From positions 163,472,453 through 163,536,452 of the forward strand of contig CM062290.1 of assembly GCA_031216915.1 (NCBI GenBank): a DNA stretch of 64,000 nucleotides, read 5' to 3'. This stretch comes from Pictodentalium vernedei (Eukaryota; Mollusca; Scaphopoda; Dentaliida; Dentaliidae). Positions 1-9,599 of this stretch are shown one piece after another. Every line of letters begins with the position of its first letter. Position 1 is the first letter of the stretch. The position numbers were made by a program, and so were the translations under genes. Under the pieces are notes generated by a model. That model made no database searches. It worked only from the letters and a program-made list of their open reading frames with translations, and had not been told where the DNA came from.

Positions 1-582
1 TCGTGATCGAGATCGGAATCCACAAGTGAGTCGAGATTTCGTTCCCAGAGAGATCAGGATCACGCCATGTCAAACAAACGGAAATAGTGTAACAGATTCA
101 AAGTTCTCGAATTTATTTTTCGATAGATGAGATTCTATATTGTTAAGTGTCGAAACACGGGCAAACAATTTCGACCAGATCGCGACACAGTCTTAATCTG
201 GACGCACTTGTCAGACTGCCATTCTGACCACCTTACTATGAGCTCTGAGAGCTCGTTGGACCAATCCATACATGAATAGAGTTTTTTTTCAAACGCCATC
301 GCAAAAAAGAACCGAAAGATTAGGCTAAAGATAATTAATCTTTTGATTCTCAGGCAGCGGCACATTCGTTTTTTTCGACCCACGATCGTCATATTTATTT
401 CGGAGACAAAATTTAAAATGTATAAAACTATCATAGTTTGTGATTTTAGCGGTATCACATTGCGATTTACAATGTAATATGTCGTACACATTGATACAGT
501 ATTGTTATTCTCTTCGCGAAATGCGACACGATTCTCATCTGTATGTACAAAATAAATATTCATTCAACTGGATGAGAGCTAG
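1..582. other. No gene or repeat recognised
   Basis: A 142-codon open frame lies on the minus strand (135-563), but its translation shows no motif I recognise, and no repeat end or splice context supports it. I see nothing else here. Confidence 0.4.
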
Positions 583-698
583 ATTAGTTTTGATCTGAAT
601 TTGTTCATCAAAGATTGTTTTATTACAAATTATTGGAGAGTGCCAACAGGCACTCTCCAATAATTTGTAACAGAACAAATTTGTATGACCAAACTAAT
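583..698. mobile_element. Short foldback (hairpin) element
   Basis: The outer arms (583-606 and 673-698) are imperfect inverted repeats beginning ATTAGTTTTGATC and ending ACCAAACTAAT. Inside them a nearly perfect hairpin (622-644 with 649-671) has a loop of four bases. The nested structure is typical of foldback MITEs. It has no coding capacity, and I cannot assign a superfamily because no target duplication is clear. Confidence 0.6.
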
Positions 699-1591
699 AT
701 TTACGTTTGACTGAATACGAAACACGGACAAGGAAAATGTTGGCTTTCGCACTGGTACCCTCATTTTTTTCTGAAGGCCTAAATGTGGCTTCTGGCACTC
801 TACCAGTTCAAAAACTCCTTATTATTTTCTATCTCCATTTTAGTTATTACATATTGATTATGGGTTATATGGTCACTGTTACAAAAAAAAACTATTAGGG
901 AAATCAACATGGAAGCTCTAGTATGTAATTTTAGGCTCTCAAAACTGGATTTTAGGCATCGAGGACCATACCATCAGGAAAAAAAAATAAAAAAAAAACC
1001 CCGCTCTCCTTCATTCGTTTTTAAAAATAAATTGCCTGAGAATCAATGATGTAATTTTGTTTGTCCTCATAAAAGAATCCCAGACTGCACATCGTCTGAT
1101 GAAAAAATACAAGAATGCCTATTGTTTATGACTTCAAAGTCCAATGTTTATCTTATTATAATTCTTTGCAGATATGTGTGGCAGAGATCAATGATTTAAA
1201 AGCTTACCAGTCATTACAGTGACTTATCAAGTTCCATATAATTCAAACATCAAGACAAGGTAGGATTCATTCAATTTATCTGATAACACAACAATGACGA
1301 CATGTATTTTTAGAGCGTTGTACATCATTATCGCACAATGTTAGTGATTGACAACCCTGTTGTCATAGGTTTACCAGCGTTAAGGCTGAGATGAGCAACC
1401 CAGAAGGTTGCAGCTTATTTCATGATATTCTTCCATGGAACCGATGATATGCTGTCATGAAATATACTGTTGCACAGGGTCCGCGGAACCAGGGGGAGGG
1501 GGGGGGGGGGGGAGCTTCAGCCCCACCACTTTTTTGCCGGGCCATGTTTTTTTCTATGCATATATTTTAACACAACCAATGACCTGTGAAA
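699..1591. other. No gene; simple-sequence tracts
   Basis: Contains an A-rich stretch near 980-1000 and a G run at about 1493-1512. No coding region or repeat element can be supported. Short frames such as 707-898 have no recognisable content. Confidence 0.4.
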
Positions 1592-2060
1592 TAAGGGGCG
1601 GATCCAGAGCGTCCCCCATATTTTCCCCAGCTATGTTTCTCTCGTACTGATTCAGTTTCGATGGATTTCGGATCATTTATTGCAGTTAGTGTATACAGTC
1701 TCTTAAAAAATCGGTTAACTTTAATAAATCGTAATCTTACAGACATGTAAGTACCAAATCCACCCCCAGACAAGATAATCCACACAGACAGTACAATTTG
1801 TTGTTACGACCAAAGCTGATAAATAGACCTCACCTGTATGCTTTACCGACGTTTTTTTAACGGCTCTCAAAGTGTGCAATCTTTCAAATTCATCTGAAAA
1901 ATCTCAAATTATCCGCTCAGATGCATGGAAATGGGGGTTTTGGGACCCTGGAATTTAAAATTTTAGTACAACGGGCCGAACCACGGTCGGTCCGTTATAC
2001 CGACGACCATCCATCGCCCGATCCAACCCCCTGACTTTCAAAATCGCTCCGCCGCCCCTG
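1592..2060. mobile_element. hAT-like non-autonomous DNA transposon
   Basis: The left end reads TAAGGGGCGGATCCAGAGCG; the right end, read inward on the minus strand, begins CAGGGGCGGCGGAGCG. These match each other and resemble the CAGGGGCGGATCC-type ends common in hAT MITEs. The flanking octamers CTGTGAAA (1584-1591) and TTGTGAAT (2061-2068) agree at 6 of 8 positions, as expected for an aged 8-bp hAT target duplication. The interior of about 470 bp encodes nothing recognisable. The assignment rests on the termini and target-site length only. Confidence 0.55.
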
Positions 2061-2980
2061 TTGTGAATCGCCGTGATTGGTCTCGAACGTCATTCTTGTT
2101 TGTCCTAGTTTCACCTTTAACACACACACATGCCCTCATGTTTATGTTCCATTTTGTGTTTCTTAATATTTCGAAACGGTAAATGTAATCAAACAAGTTG
2201 AAAACCAATATTCATAAAAAATTATATTTGAAAAAATGAATTGTTTTCCCAGTTTCTACATGTAGATACGTCAACCAGCGAGAGACTATTGCAACCGCAA
2301 ACACAGGGAGGCAAAATCTGCCAGAATACCGAAGTAATTCCCCAACAAGGCAAAATGGCAGTATCGTACTTGTATTGACGCAACCGTGTGAATATGCGCT
2401 TAAAATATTATAGTATTCAGAAACCATTAGTCCAGTGAAAGTGTATCATTTTCAAAGCACTGGACAGTGACGTTTAACTTAAGGCGAACGCAATAGAAAA
2501 TCAACCTTTCAGGTTTACTGATGTTGAACTAAATCACGTAGAGAATTGATTTTCATACCTAAATTGAATTAAATGTCCAAACACATAAGTGGAAGGCAAA
2601 AATTAATTTTCAGTTGTATTTTAGTTACTTTTACGATTTTGAGAAAACACAATTCTGTTCCCTATTCATCTATTTCCTGATGCAGCAATCGATCGATTGA
2701 GATACGCTATTAATTACGTAGTACATATGTTGGCACATAACACGGCTACAAACTCCTATACTCATACTTTTTGAATTTTGGAAATGTCACAAGACACCAT
2801 GAACACACGAGTTAGTCAGGTGAAAGACATTCCATATGGAATGTGAAATGTTTTGCAATCTTTTGTTGACATAAATGGTAACCACGAAATATCTAAAAAC
2901 ATCACGAAAATTGGGAATTTTCATTGAAAAACATTTTCTATGCATTTGTTTGTGACAAGTAATACTTGACAAACCCTTCA
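2061..2980. other. No gene recognised
   Basis: AT-rich sequence with only short frames (for example 2212-2427 minus). No repeat ends, RNA gene or coding similarity seen. Confidence 0.4.
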
Positions 2981-2984
2981 GGGT

Positions 2985-3695
2985 TACAGACCTTGGTGAC
3001 AGCAAAATTTCCGTCACAAATACCTGTCAGCTTAACTCCTGCATTTTTCATTGGATTTTTTTCGAAACTTGGTATGTAGTTTGAGTATGATGTGTACATG
3101 TGCACATGGAAAGGAAGTTTCCATCCGAATAATTTTTCCAGAGTACAGCCATTGTCGACTTTGAATTTACCAAAATTGCAGGTTTTTGGAAGATATCTTC
3201 TGTTGCGATTAAAGAAATTAAATGATTTATCCCCCGCCGACGATGTCTAGAGGGAGATATTGAAATGGTGTCCGTCCATCCGTCACAATATTGGTCCGCT
3301 TAACTCATCCTACAGTTTTAAGTGGATTTTTACCAAACTTGGTCTGAAGTATCAGTATCAAGTGTAGATGTGCATGTGGTCAGGAATTTTCGATGCGATG
3401 AATTTTGCATGGTTTTGGTCCTTGGTAATAGCAAAATTTCCACCACAAAGGCTTGTCGCTTAACTTCTCCTGCATTTTTCATTGTTTTTTTTTATAAAAC
3501 CTTGTGTTCATTAAGAGTATGATGTGTACATGTGCATATGGAAAGGGAGTTTTGATTCGAATAATTTTACCAGAGTTATATCCCTTGTAGACTTTGAATT
3601 TACCAAAATTGTAGGTTTTTGGAAGATATCTTCAGTTATGATTAAAAAAATTAAATGATATTTGGTGAGTGACATTATTGAGTATGAATACATGT
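2985..3695 (+). repeat. Three-unit degenerate direct repeat, about 230 bp per unit
   Basis: Blocks starting near 2990, 3270 and 3440 repeat the same order of phrases: a CTTAACTCCTGCATTTTTCATT-like start (abridged), AGTATGATGTGTACATGTGC, then GACTTTGAATTTACCAAAAT and TTTTTGGAAGATATCTTC. The first and third blocks align over almost their full length; the middle one is shorter and more diverged. Short frames over the blocks have no recognisable product. This looks like an old tandem duplication or a dispersed repeat of unknown class. Confidence 0.65.
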
Positions 3696-4746
3696 TGATA
3701 ATGAGATTATTTCTATCATAACATAAAAAAAGTCTGCGGGGGATATGGATGTCGTTAGACTGTCTTGTTCAAATAAAGTTGCCAGACCTATAGGGGGCAC
3801 CAAAATGGGCATAATTCTGTTACTAGCCCACATTTTAAAAAAAAATAAAACAATCTACCCCAAAGCAACCAATCAGAATCCTCTGATACTTAGTATAAAC
3901 ATCCTTAGAGAGGGCAGATTCAGGTTGTTCGATACAAGTCCCCGGGATCATATTTCGGCTCCCTATGGGAACCCGAATTTTAACTTTGTCAATATGGAGA
4001 AATGTATTAAAAAAATTTGTTCTTCAGATCTACTAGTCAAAATATCTTGATATTTGGTATACTGCATTCTTAGGAGGGTCAGCTTGAAGTTGTTCAAATC
4101 AAGCCCCTGGAGTCAAATTTGGGCTTTCTATAGGAGCCCGAAATTTAAATAGGTGTAATATGACGATTACTTAAAAATCTTCTTCTTCAGATCCATCAGT
4201 CAGAATCTTTCGATATTGGATCTGTAGTATCCTAAGTGGAGGGATATTCACGTCTGTTCAAATCAAATCCCTAGGTTCATATTTGGACCCCCTGTGGGAA
4301 CCCATATTTTAACTCAGTCCAACATGACAAGTTTTTAAAAAAAAAAAAAAAAATTCTTCTTCAGATCCATCTGTCAGAATCTTTTGCTGATTGGTACAGA
4401 GCATTATTTTTTTTTTTGGGTGGGGGGGGGGGGGGGGGGAATTCAAGTTTGTTCAAATCAAGTCATTAGGGTCATATTTGGTTCCCTGTGAAACTTTAAC
4501 ATAGTGCAATATGAGGAATATTCTTTAAAAATATTCTTCGAATTTTAACAGTGTGATATGAGAAAAAAAAAGTTTTTAAAATCTTCTTCTTCAGATCCAC
4601 CAGTTAGAATCTTTTGATGATTGTAATAGCTAAGAAGGGTTAGTTTCAATTTTGTTCAAATCAAGTTCATGGAGTCATATTTGGGCTCTCTTTGGGAACT
4701 CAGAACTCAGAACTTTAACTTAGTGCAATATGAGGAATATTCTTTA

Positions 4747-5104
4747 TTATTATTTATTTATTGGTGTTTAAGGTCATATATTTATGCACAATGGCTAATC
4801 ATGACCGCGACAGTTTTACGGGTGGAGGAAGCCGGAGTACCCGGAGAGAACCACCGAGCAACGGCGAGTAACTGTCGGCTCCCCAACATACGAACTCCAC
4901 ACAAGTAGGGTTAGCATTGGTTGAATACAAGTGCACCATCGACGTGCACTACGCCTTAGTACACAACGCCAACGTGCCCCCACGCGGGCTATGGAGATGA
5001 AGTGTCTTGCCCAAAGACACAACGCGGTTGCCGCAGGTGGGATTCGAACCGAGGACCTCTCGGCTTGCAGCCTGCACCTCTACCTACTGAGCTACCGCGC
5101 TCCC
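4747..5104 (-). mobile_element. tRNA-headed SINE with 15-bp target duplication
   Basis: Read on the minus strand, the element starts with a tRNA-like head (about 5104 down to 5026) containing a TAGCTCAGTAGGTAGAGG A box and a GGTTCGAATCC B box, the internal pol III promoter. A body follows with the phrase GGTGGTTCTCTCCGGGTACT, then a tail ending TTAAACACCAATAAATAAATA. The 15-base sequence GAGGAATATTCTTTA occurs perfectly on both sides (4732-4746 and 5105-5119), the signature of target-primed insertion. It sits inside the 165-bp array. The central domain is shared with the 5S-headed copies in this window, but head and tail differ. Confidence 0.9.
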
Positions 5105-5910
5105 GAGGAATATTCTTTAAAAATATTCTACTTCAGATCTACCAGTCAGAATCTTTTGATATTTGATATGCAGCATCCTAATGATGTTCAGATTTAAGAT
5201 TGTTCAAATCAAGTCCCTGCTTCATATTTTAAGTTAGTGTAATATGAGGAAATTTATTTAAAAATCTTTTTCTTCTGATCTACAAGTCAAAATCTCTTGA
5301 TATTTAGTATACTGCATCTTTAGCGGAGGGAGGATTACCTTGAAGTTTGTTCAAATTAAGTCCCCGAGATGTTATTTGGGCTCACCTTCGGTGCCCGAAT
5401 TTTAACTTTGTGTAATATGAGAAAAAAGTTTTCAAAATCTTCTTCAGATCCACCAACCAGAATCTGTTGATGATTGATATGTAGCATTCTGATTCAAGTT
5501 TGTTCATATCAAGTCCCTGGGGTAATATTTGGGCTCCCTATGGGAACAAGAACTTAAAGTTAGTTCAATATGAGGAATATTCTGTAACAATCTTCTTCTT
5601 CAGATCTACTAGTTAGAATGTTTTGATGTGCAGTATTCTTAAGAGGTTCAGATGGACGTCATGTTTGGACTCCTTGTGTGAATTTTAACTTAGTGCAATA
5701 TGTGGAATATCCTTTAAAGACTTTTTCAAATCTCCCAGTCAGAATCTTTTGCTATTTGGTTTGCAGTACCCTTAGTGGGGTCCAATTCCAGATTGTTCCG
5801 ATTAAGTCCTTGGATTCATATTTGCTCCCCCACCCATTGTGCCAACGTAAATTTTAACTCAGTGCAATACGGGGAAATTCTTTCAAAAATCTCTCCCCGT
5901 GGGAAGTCAA

Positions 5911-6110
5911 GCAGTGGTTATATACTGTGGTGAAAAAGCTCCGTTTTACTGGTGAAATAGGACCCTGGTCACCAATGGGGTGGAAGTATTCTAAAATGGG
6001 CAACATGGGTATAAACGATTGGCTGGACTTGACTTTATATCCATGTTTCTGTCATGATTAGCCATTGTACAGAAATACGTGACCATAAATACCAATAAAT
6101 AAATAATTAA
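5911..6110 (+). mobile_element. SINE copy, third type (shares the tRNA-type tail)
   Basis: The body (AAATGGGCAACATGGGTATA followed by AACGATTGGCTGGAC) is unlike the CTCCGGGTACT domain, but the 3' part (CATGATTAGCCATTGTACAG, then ACCAATAAATAAATAA) is the same tail as in the tRNA-headed SINE. Related bodies occur at about 13749-13930 and 15926-16026. No clear A/B boxes are seen, so the head is either missing or too decayed. Inserted in the 165-bp array. Confidence 0.65.
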
Positions 6111-6275
6111 AACATCTCCTTCAGATCCACCAATCAGAATCTTTTTATATTTGATATGCAGCAACCTTAGGTGGTTTAGATTTCAGTTTGTTCAAACGCA
6201 GACTCTTGGGTCACATTTGGGCTCCTCGTGATATCCCAACTTTTAACTTTGTGCAATATATAGATTATTCTTTAA

Positions 6276-6549
6276 AAGATCCTCTTTTTCACATTCACGA
6301 TCCTTTTGTTCCATAGCATTGACACCCCAAGTATGGTGAGATTCAACTGGGTGACTTTTACTGTTTGCTTCATAATGAATTTTTGAAGGGGTGTGAGTGA
6401 TTTTACGCCAAAAAAAAATCAAGGAACAGACACATCACCCGCCCCTCCAACTCCCCTTGCTGAATTTGGTTAACAATATTAACATGTAGATACTGAATCT
6501 TTCTTTAAACAATTTTATCAGATAAGGGATTAAGGTCCCTTAGGGACTC
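6276..6549. other. No gene recognised
   Basis: Short spacer between the array and the next SINE; nothing recognisable. Confidence 0.4.
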
Positions 6550-6835
6550 TTGTTTATTTACTGGGGTTTAACGACGCTTTCGACAGCCAGAGTCATCTTA
6601 TGCTCGCGTTGGACAATTTTACGGGTAGATGAAGCCGGAGTACTCGGAGAGAACCACCGAAATGCGGTGAGCAATACCAGACTCTCCAACTTAGCAAATC
6701 CGCACAAGCAGGGTTAGCATTGTTTGAAGGCAAGTGCACCATCAACGTACAGTAAGCCTTAGTATACTGAGACACCGTGCTCCCACGTGGGCAATCAGGA
6801 TTAAGTGCCTGGAATCGGGCTTCGAAGCTGAACTG
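6550..6835 (-). mobile_element. SINE copy with 5S-type tail, 5' part lost
   Basis: The minus-strand sequence carries the central domain (a decayed form of TTCTCTCCGAGTACTCCGGC) and a tail reading GTCGTTAAACCCCAGTAAAT, which matches the tail of the 5S-headed copies. The body phrase near the head (ACTTAATCCTGATTGCC) is present, but the 5S or tRNA head is not recognisable. It abuts the MULE-like remnant that starts at about 6836. Confidence 0.7.
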
Positions 6836-7080
6836 GTTGAGTGCTGGAAGCCCATATTTGGGCTTTATTTTGAAGTGCAGATGCCTTAACTTAAAAGCTT
6901 CATATTCATTGGATGCACATCGTATTAGCTTTAAAGTAACATTTTTCAGTCGGGATGAAATTGCCTTGTTGCATTTTATTGAACCTAATGGCTATCTCCC
7001 ATAATTTATTACAATGCACAGATATTTGAACAAATTTTAAGGACCAAAAATAATCTAGCACCCTATCTATTAAAACCAGT
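6836..7080 (+). pseudogene. Protein-coding remnant, possibly Mutator-like transposase
   Basis: A stretch translating as LGFILKCRCLNLKASYS followed by FKVTFFSRDEIALLHFIE matches a second stretch at 53225-53490. Between the two copies the LGFILKCR codons differ at four third positions and one first position, all silent, so the ancestor was probably translated. The pattern (K-C-x-x-x-N-L, then F-x-x-N/T-x-x-S, then A-L-x-x-F) resembles the region around the FEVN box of the invertebrate Mutator-like transposase domain family. That assignment is inference from memory of the family. No full-length frame survives here. Confidence 0.35.
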
Positions 7081-7398
7081 GGTGAAAAGTACACCTGTTT
7101 CCACACATTCATTGAAGACCAAACCAAAGCAACTACCTCTTCTGATCTGATGCCATACATGTTACAATTGGTGGAAGATGTGGGAACAAATGAAGACTAC
7201 AATTAAATTAAAACAAAAGCAAAGTTATACCCTTGGGTCGTAAAGTGGAACGTCACGAATGTAACATATGGTACGGAAGTGATACCTCTAAACCAAACGG
7301 TTTGATGCAGTCCCATGGATAACATGGCCCAGTACTGCCGCAGCACTAGAAGCAATCAGGGGTGAGCTTGGGTGGATAGGATCAAGGACAGAATAGGC
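7081..7398. other. No gene recognised
   Basis: Nothing supported in this interval. Confidence 0.35.
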
Positions 7399-7646
7399 TT
7401 AACCCTTTACCCAATGCAGACGATATCAACATTTATTATTTTAAATATCATTTTTTCAAATTTTTCAAAAAATTTCAACAAAACCATATCATGTGACCCC
7501 TCATTGGAACGAGCTCGACGAGCTCGTTCCAACGAGGGGTCACATGATATGGTTTTGTTGAAATTTTTTGAAAAATAATATTTTTTCAAATGTTGAATTA
7601 GCATATTACGCGGGCGGATGCGGCGATTCGTTAGGTAAACGGTTAA
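7399..7646. mobile_element. TTAA hairpin MITE, family A
   Basis: Bounded by TTAA at both ends (7399-7402 and 7643-7646), with terminal phrases TTAACCCTTTACCCAATGC and, in reverse, TTAACCGTTTACCTAACGAA. The centre is a near-perfect palindrome of about 115 bp: an arm with TTTCAACAAAACCATATCAT, then the core CCCCTCATTGGAACGAGCTC and its mirror. TTAA targets and CCCTTT ends are what piggyBac-type elements and their MITEs use. Two opposite-strand frames here (7372-7578 and 7407-7604) have the same translation only because the DNA is palindromic; it is not coding. Confidence 0.85.
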
Positions 7647-7969
7647 TGAAATTCTGCTCTGTTATCCGAACTATTTGGTAAGTCTCATCGACAGACGAAT
7701 AATGCAAACTAATATTCCAGAATATTTGGAATTCAAATACAAAGACAGGGTTGACTGAGCAAGTGAAGGGGTTGAAAGAGAACTATTCGATGAAAATCTC
7801 TGATTTAAAACTGGGAGCAGCACAGGATAAAAATCTCGACACAAAGAGTTGTGGAGGACTGTAACTGAAATTGGTGAGTGGGGATCAAAGCAAAGAGATC
7901 TGTCTACGTGATAAAGAGAAGCCAGGTTTTGAAGAGTACCTTGATGGCAACTTTGGGGTGTGGGAGGAG
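7647..7969. other. No gene recognised
   Basis: No coding, RNA or repeat signal that I can support. Confidence 0.35.
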
Positions 7970-8290
7970 GTCGGTGTTATTTACGCTGAGGCCGAGATCG
8001 CTGGAGCTTAGGGGGAAATAATTGGGAACGACAGTGAAGAAGGGCGCCAAATCTGTAATATTGGAGTAGAGGGGACCATGTTATACTTCCTATTAGAATG
8101 TCCAAAATATCAGTCTTACAAATCCACTGGGAGTATATTTGGAAAGTGGGATAGGAGAATAAAGGATATGTGGGTATTGTGTGACACAAAGGAGAGCGTT
8201 AGTATGGTATTTGGAAAAGTGAGGCACGGGATGTCGCCCAATATTTCATTTCTGGGTGTTGGAAGGAGAGACGAGGTGTGGGTATAGGGG
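7970..8290 (+). pseudogene. LINE C-terminal remnant
   Basis: The frame ending at 8287 translates as LYFLLECPKYQSYKS followed by a charged stretch (RRIKDMWVLCDTKES). This matches the C-terminal 'E-T-x-E-H-x-L-x-E-C-x-K-Y' block that follows the reverse transcriptase in several LINE groups, and it parallels the block in the LINE at 31600-36100 (TLEHLTFECTKYLPS on the minus strand near 31970). Only this 3' portion is recognisable; no reverse-transcriptase motifs are seen upstream. Confidence 0.5.
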
Positions 8291-9308
8291 GCATTTGGGA
8301 GCACAGGGTTATGAATGCCTTCTCACCTGAGAACAGCGACAAATCAGCGGCCGGCTAAATTGTTATTATAACTACAAAACCAATGTTTCTGTAAGAGTCG
8401 CGTTTGATCCCGTTTGTTGAAGCGTGCGATAAAGTGTGGGTCATTTGTTCCCAATCAATGCTCCGTATTTCACTTCTTGTTCCATTAACGTTATTTGGAA
8501 AGACATATAGTTTGATGACTGACTCCGCTTTGTATCGTTCCCTGTTAACATTGCTTGTGAGTGACACCAGCCATTATTTTGTTTATTGGGGTTGGGGGCG
8601 GAGAGAGGGCAGGGTGATTGCTCATTTTATTCATATGGAGACAAACCTAATATGAATTAACAGAGCGACAACCCACAACAACGAGCATGCACTTAAATCT
8701 ACAAAACTAATAACTGGAATGTATATTCTCATTGATCTGAAGGCTTAGGCTAAGTATTGTTCAAAGTAATTGGGTAAGCAAAAAAAAAAAAAAAAAATAA
8801 AATATCGACCTCAAAATTGTATGTTTTCCCGGAACATATCATTAGGCGAAGATGAAAGAGTCGTCAAATTACAAAACAAAATAATGAAGTATAATATTAC
8901 TTATATTCAACAAATGATATTGTTTGTAATATCTTTTTGGGTGTGGAAACTAGAGAGAAGTTCTACCTCCCAATATACACTACAATCAATTTTCAAGTTA
9001 CGCTCTCTTAGACAATAACAAACACTACTGAAATAATAATGGTTATTGAGCGAGGTGAGTGTGATAGAAAAACACAAAATGCAACACAAGAACTACCATC
9101 TACCGATAGATTTATTCTCTCAATGATGTATTGCGCGTCAAACAACCGTCACTCGGTTTAACATTTTCCATCCAATACGCATAAATGTACAAGAAAACTC
9201 GAGGGTGCGTTTGTAAACAACTAAACGGACAACAAATAATTAATGAAGGTCAGCAGTCATTTTATCCTCTAGTCTTAGGTTGTATGATTAAATTATTACT
9301 GAATTTTC
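8291..9308. other. No gene recognised
   Basis: Contains an A tract near 8780-8797. Short frames (8404-8655, 8770-9018) have no recognisable product. No repeat ends found. Confidence 0.35.
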
Positions 9309-9366
9309 GGACACGATATGACCCTGGCTGATGAAAGTGTCATTGACCCCAAAACAAAGAAATAAC
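9309..9366 (+). mobile_element. SINE tail fragment (5S type)
   Basis: GGACACGATATGACCCTGGC followed by TGATGAAAGTGTCATTGACC matches the 3' tail of the 5S-headed SINE at 13200-13250. Head and central domain are absent. Confidence 0.55.
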
Positions 9367-9599
9367 TAGACTTTATGATTCTGGAGAATCATGGCTTTTC
9401 CCGATGAGATTCCATGATTTTTCATGACCCCACAGTGTCTGATGAATTGTTTTTAACTGCCTCACTGAAGTTCCTTCATTGATGTTATGAGAAAAGTGAA
9501 GATAGTAGTCTCAAATGACACAGTTTGATAAAAAATTGTTTAGGTAAAAACCATCATTAACGGTGGAGTGAGTTAAGGTCAATATCGTCGTCCAACAAG
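9367..9599. other. No gene recognised
   Basis: Spacer between a SINE tail and the 335-bp array; nothing supported. Confidence 0.35.

Larger units (their letters stand above)
3840..6275 (+). repeat. Decayed tandem array, period about 165 bp
   Basis: The phrase CTTCTTCAGATCCACCAGTC and variants recur near 4021, 4185, 4355, 4585, 5130, 5270, 5438, 5597, 5725 and 6119. Each is followed at similar spacing by AGAATCTTTTGAT, a GTTCAAATCAAGTCCCT phrase, a GGGCTCCCTATGGGAACCC phrase and TTTAACTTAGTGCAATATGA. Units differ by many substitutions and small indels, so the array is old. Two SINE copies interrupt it (4747-5104 and about 5911-6110), which accounts for the long gaps between units. No protein is encoded across units. 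Confidence 0.8.

Noticed and set aside
135-563. 142-codon minus-strand open frame as a host gene
   Set aside because: No recognisable motif, no supporting context, and such lengths occur by chance in AT-rich DNA of this size.
5026-5104. A tRNA gene on the minus strand
   Set aside because: The A and B boxes are real, but the sequence is the head of a SINE with a 15-bp target duplication around the whole unit and does not fold to a full acceptor stem as an independent tRNA.
7372-7604. Overlapping frames on both strands with identical peptide (FEKFEK and FNKTISCDPS)
   Set aside because: The identity is a product of the DNA palindrome in a family A MITE.
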